Source: Candidatus Omnitrophota bacterium (GTDB lineage: Bacteria; Ratteibacteria; UBA8468; B48-G9; JAFGKM01). Taken from it: DNA of 7,258 nucleotides. The stretch spans positions 1 to 7,258 of the forward strand of contig JAMWCO010000071.1 in the NCBI GenBank assembly GCA_023818785.1, written 5' to 3'. A program made the translations under genes and the position numbers. Below, piece by piece: positions 5,402-7,258 of the stretch. The stretch's first letter is position 1. Each line of letters begins with the position of its first letter. Under the pieces are notes generated by a model. It searched no databases, was not told the DNA's origin, and worked only from the letters and a program-made list of their open reading frames with translations.

Positions 5402-7114
5402 TTATTCCTCCTGACCTGTAACAGAAATAACTTCGTCAAGTGTTGTTAAACCCATTTTAACTTTCAAAATACCATCATCATACATACTCCTCATACCACC
5501 TTTTTCTGCTGCTTTTCTCAATTCATCAGCACTAACTCTTCTTAAAGTTAATTCCCTTAACTCATCATTCATTATAAATATTTCAAAAATACCAATCCTA
5601 CCAAAAAATCCAGTGAATCCACATTCATTGCATCCTTTCGGTCTACATACATTTAATTCTTCTCCTTCTTTTATTTTTAAAGCAATTTTTAATTCTTCAT
5701 CTGGTTCAATTTTTTCTTTACAGAAAGGGCATAAAACTCTAACTAATCTCTGTGCCATAACTCCTTGAACACTTGATGCAACCAAAAATGGTGGCATACC
5801 AAGGTCAATTAATCTTGTAATAGCACTTGGAGCATCATTTGTATGTAATGTTGAAAAAACTAAATGTCCTGTTAAAGCAGCCCTTAAAGCAATATCTGCT
5901 GTTTCTTTATCCCTAATTTCACCAACAAGAATAACATCAGGTGACTGTCTCAAAAATGCTCTTAAAACATTAGCAAAAGTAAGTCCAATTTCAGGATTTA
6001 CAGGTGTTTGATTTATTCCAGGTATTTGATATTCAACTGGCTCTTCAACTGTCATAAGTTTTCTATCTATTGTATTTAATTTTTGAAGTGAAGCATAAAG
6101 AGTTGTCGTTTTACCAGAACCTGTTGGACCTGTAACAAGAACAAGACCTCCTGTAAATTTTAAGATTGTATTCCATTTTTCAAGGTCATCAGGTAAAAAT
6201 CCAAGTTTATCAAGTCCTATTAACATTTTAGTTTTATCAAGAATCCTCAATACAACACTCTCTCCATAAATCCCTGGCAAAGTTGAAACACGGAAATCAA
6301 TAGGTCTTCCTCCTATATCAAGCATTATTCTACCATCCTGTGGAAGTCTTTTTTCTGCTATATCCATTTTTGACATAAGTTTTATTCTTGCTATAACCGC
6401 TCTTTCTATTCTTTTTGGTGGAGATACAATTTCATATAAAACACCATCTATTCTGAATCTTACTCTAAATTTTTTCTCAAGTGGTTCAAGATGAATATCA
6501 CTTGCTCTTCTTCTCAATGCTTCTACAAATATTAAATTAACTATTTTAACAACAGGTGCCTGTAAAGCAAGTGTTTCTTCATCTTCTTCTAACTCCAAAC
6601 TATTTGGTAAATCCATATCTATTGTAGCAGAACTTGCTTCTTGAAGCATAGCAGTTAAATCTTCCATTTCATCCTGGCCATAATATTTTCCTATTAATTG
6701 ATCAATTTCTTCTTTAAATGTTACTATTATTTCAACATTTTTTATTCCTTCAATATTAGCAAGTTTTTTAAAATAATCAGCAGCAAGAATATTTATAGGG
6801 TCATCTGTAACAAAAACAAGTGTATCAGGTCTTTTTTCCCATGGAATAATTCTATGTGTTTTAGCAACTTTTGGAGGTAGTATCCCTAAAATTTCAGATG
6901 GAATCTCTCTTGCTGGTAATTCTCTTTGTATAATACCGAGTTGAAAATAGAAAGATGCTCCAATTTCTCCAAAAGGAAGCATACCCCTATTTTGAAAAAT
7001 TTCTCTTAATGGCTGTCCTGTCTTTTCCTGTTCTTCAAGTGCAGAATCAATACTTTTCCTATCCCACAGTCCTACATGTTGAATTATACTTATTATTTCC
7101 CTTTTTGTTGGCAT
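5402..7114 (-). CDS. pilB: PilB/GspE-type pilus assembly (extension) ATPase, first paralogue
   Basis: This is a hexameric cytoplasmic ATPase of the T2SSE family (570 aa, full length) that would drive pilin polymerisation through the PilC/GspF platform. Residues 6-58 have the 24-5-24 layout of an MshEN-type N-terminal domain, but its signature residues are largely lost. An acidic linker follows at about 146-182. The ATPase core has Walker A GPTGSGKT (329-336), Asp box TVEEPVE (355-361), Walker B ILVGEIRD (395-402), and a His box with H417 and H424. A zinc-binding tetracysteine (C462, C465, C495, C498) is present, as in GspE and PilB. Two departures from family consensus are visible: Glu358 for the usual Asp in the Asp box, and RQSPD (389-393) for RQDPD. 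The ATG at 7114 is the only plausible start, because an in-frame TAA lies 15 nt upstream. It has no Shine-Dalgarno and sits just downstream of a strong promoter. The gene is first in the operon, and its TAA abuts the pilT ATG. Pilus versus secretion use cannot be decided from this protein alone. Confidence 0.95.
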   Translation of the reverse strand: MPTKREIISIIQHVGLWDRKSIDSALEEQEKTGQPLREIFQNRGMLPFGEIGASFYFQLGIIQRELPAREIPSEILGILPPKVAKTHRIIPWEKRPDTLVFVTDDPINILAADYFKKLANIEGIKNVEIIVTFKEEIDQLIGKYYGQDEMEDLTAMLQEASSATIDMDLPNSLELEEDEETLALQAPVVKIVNLIFVEALRRRASDIHLEPLEKKFRVRFRIDGVLYEIVSPPKRIERAVIARIKLMSKMDIAEKRLPQDGRIMLDIGGRPIDFRVSTLPGIYGESVVLRILDKTKMLIGLDKLGFLPDDLEKWNTILKFTGGLVLVTGPTGSGKTTTLYASLQKLNTIDRKLMTVEEPVEYQIPGINQTPVNPEIGLTFANVLRAFLRQSPDVILVGEIRDKETADIALRAALTGHLVFSTLHTNDAPSAITRLIDLGMPPFLVASSVQGVMAQRLVRVLCPFCKEKIEPDEELKIALKIKEGEELNVCRPKGCNECGFTGFFGRIGIFEIFIMNDELRELTLRRVSADELRKAAEKGGMRSMYDDGILKVKMGLTTLDEVISVTGQEE

Positions 7115-7123
7115 TGCAAAAAT

Positions 7124-7152
7124 ATTTTACCCAATAAGAAAAAAAATGTCAA
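7124..7152 (-). promoter_or_regulatory. Sigma70-type promoter of the pilus operon, with start point next to the ATG
   Basis: On the minus strand a perfect -35 box TTGACA (7152-7147) is followed by a 17-nt spacer beginning with eight T, then the -10 box TAAAAT (7129-7124, five of six matches to TATAAT). Normal spacing puts the first transcribed base near 7117, about 3 nt before the first ATPase ATG at 7114. No competing promoter of this quality was seen elsewhere in the upstream 144 bp. The motif match is direct; transcription start and sigma class are inferred. Confidence 0.6.
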
Positions 7153-7186
7153 GTTTTTGTAAGTTGAATACATGGTGGACACTTTT

Positions 7187-7258
7187 TCATCTTTTATAGA
7201 TAATTTTTACTTTAACTCTTTTATCCTGTTTTTCTTTGCTGCTAACTTCCTTTTTCTC
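7187..7258 (-). other. Possible 3' end of an upstream gene, cut by window edge
   Basis: From the right edge, one minus-strand frame stays open for 23 codons to a TGA at 7189-7187. It reads as a Lys-rich tail (EKKEVSSKEKQDKRVKVK, then IIYKR). A second frame is open for 16 codons to TAA at 7209-7207 (RKRKLAAKKNRIKELK). Either could be the C-terminus of a gene transcribed in the same direction, or neither. AT-rich sequence of this length can be open by chance, so I cannot choose. No terminator hairpin is visible between here and the operon promoter. Confidence 0.2.

Noticed and set aside
1210..7114. Intergenic terminators, repeats, CRISPR, tRNA or insertion sequences
   Set aside because: Gaps between genes are at most 14 nt with no hairpin. 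I saw no direct or inverted repeats, transposase or RNA gene signatures in the window.
7172..7258. Plus-strand ATG frame open to the right edge (begins MVDTFSSFIDNF)
   Set aside because: No ribosome site. The Phe/Leu-rich translation mirrors the Lys-rich minus-strand frame, so it is most likely a shadow.

Overview
The window is one tightly packed, co-directional gene block that fills almost all of the minus strand. It encodes the cytoplasmic and inner-membrane core of a type IV pilus or type II secretion-like machine. In transcription order (high to low coordinates) it holds a PilB/GspE-type assembly ATPase (5402-7114), a PilT-type retraction ATPase (4256-5401), a second PilB/GspE-type ATPase (2538-4256), the PilC/GspF platform protein (1210-2526), a prepilin-like protein of the H-X9-DG class (473-1195), and a MntA-type minimal nucleotidyltransferase (17-472). 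Junctions range from a 1-nt overlap to a 14-nt gap, and no hairpin terminator lies between genes, so this reads as a single operon that continues past the left edge.

Organism: the DNA is AT-rich (about one third G+C in the lines I counted) and comes from a bacterium with Shine-Dalgarno-led genes. The prepilin, with an AFTLIE-type processing site, a TTCMNNLKQ segment and an H-X9-DG motif, is the kind abundant in the Planctomycetes-Verrucomicrobia-Lentisphaerae-Omnitrophica assemblage. A low-GC Omnitrophota-like lineage is my best guess. This is inference from protein style, not a phylogenetic placement.

How the genes work together: the two PilB-type ATPases should power addition of pilin subunits through the PilC platform, and PilT should power disassembly. 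The prepilin is the one visible filament or pseudopilus subunit. Prepilin peptidase, the PilM/N/O/P alignment proteins and the secretin are not in this window. The MntA gene abuts the prepilin stop codon and is clearly more AT-rich than its neighbours. It looks like a passenger from a HepT-MntA toxin-antitoxin or related HEPN/MNT module, whose HEPN partner may start at the extreme left edge.

Regulation: a near-consensus sigma70-type promoter (TTGACA, 17 nt, TAAAAT) lies directly in front of the first ATPase gene. Its predicted start point is only about 3 nt before the ATG, and no Shine-Dalgarno sequence precedes that ATG, so the operon's first gene may be translated from a leaderless mRNA. 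Every downstream start has a good GGAG-type site. The 144 bp at the right edge (7115-7258) hold this promoter and possibly the tail of an upstream gene.

I see no convincing wholly new system. The points worth following are the unusual ATPase complement (two divergent PilB paralogues flanking PilT), the leaderless promoter, and the nucleotidyltransferase appended to the pilus operon.
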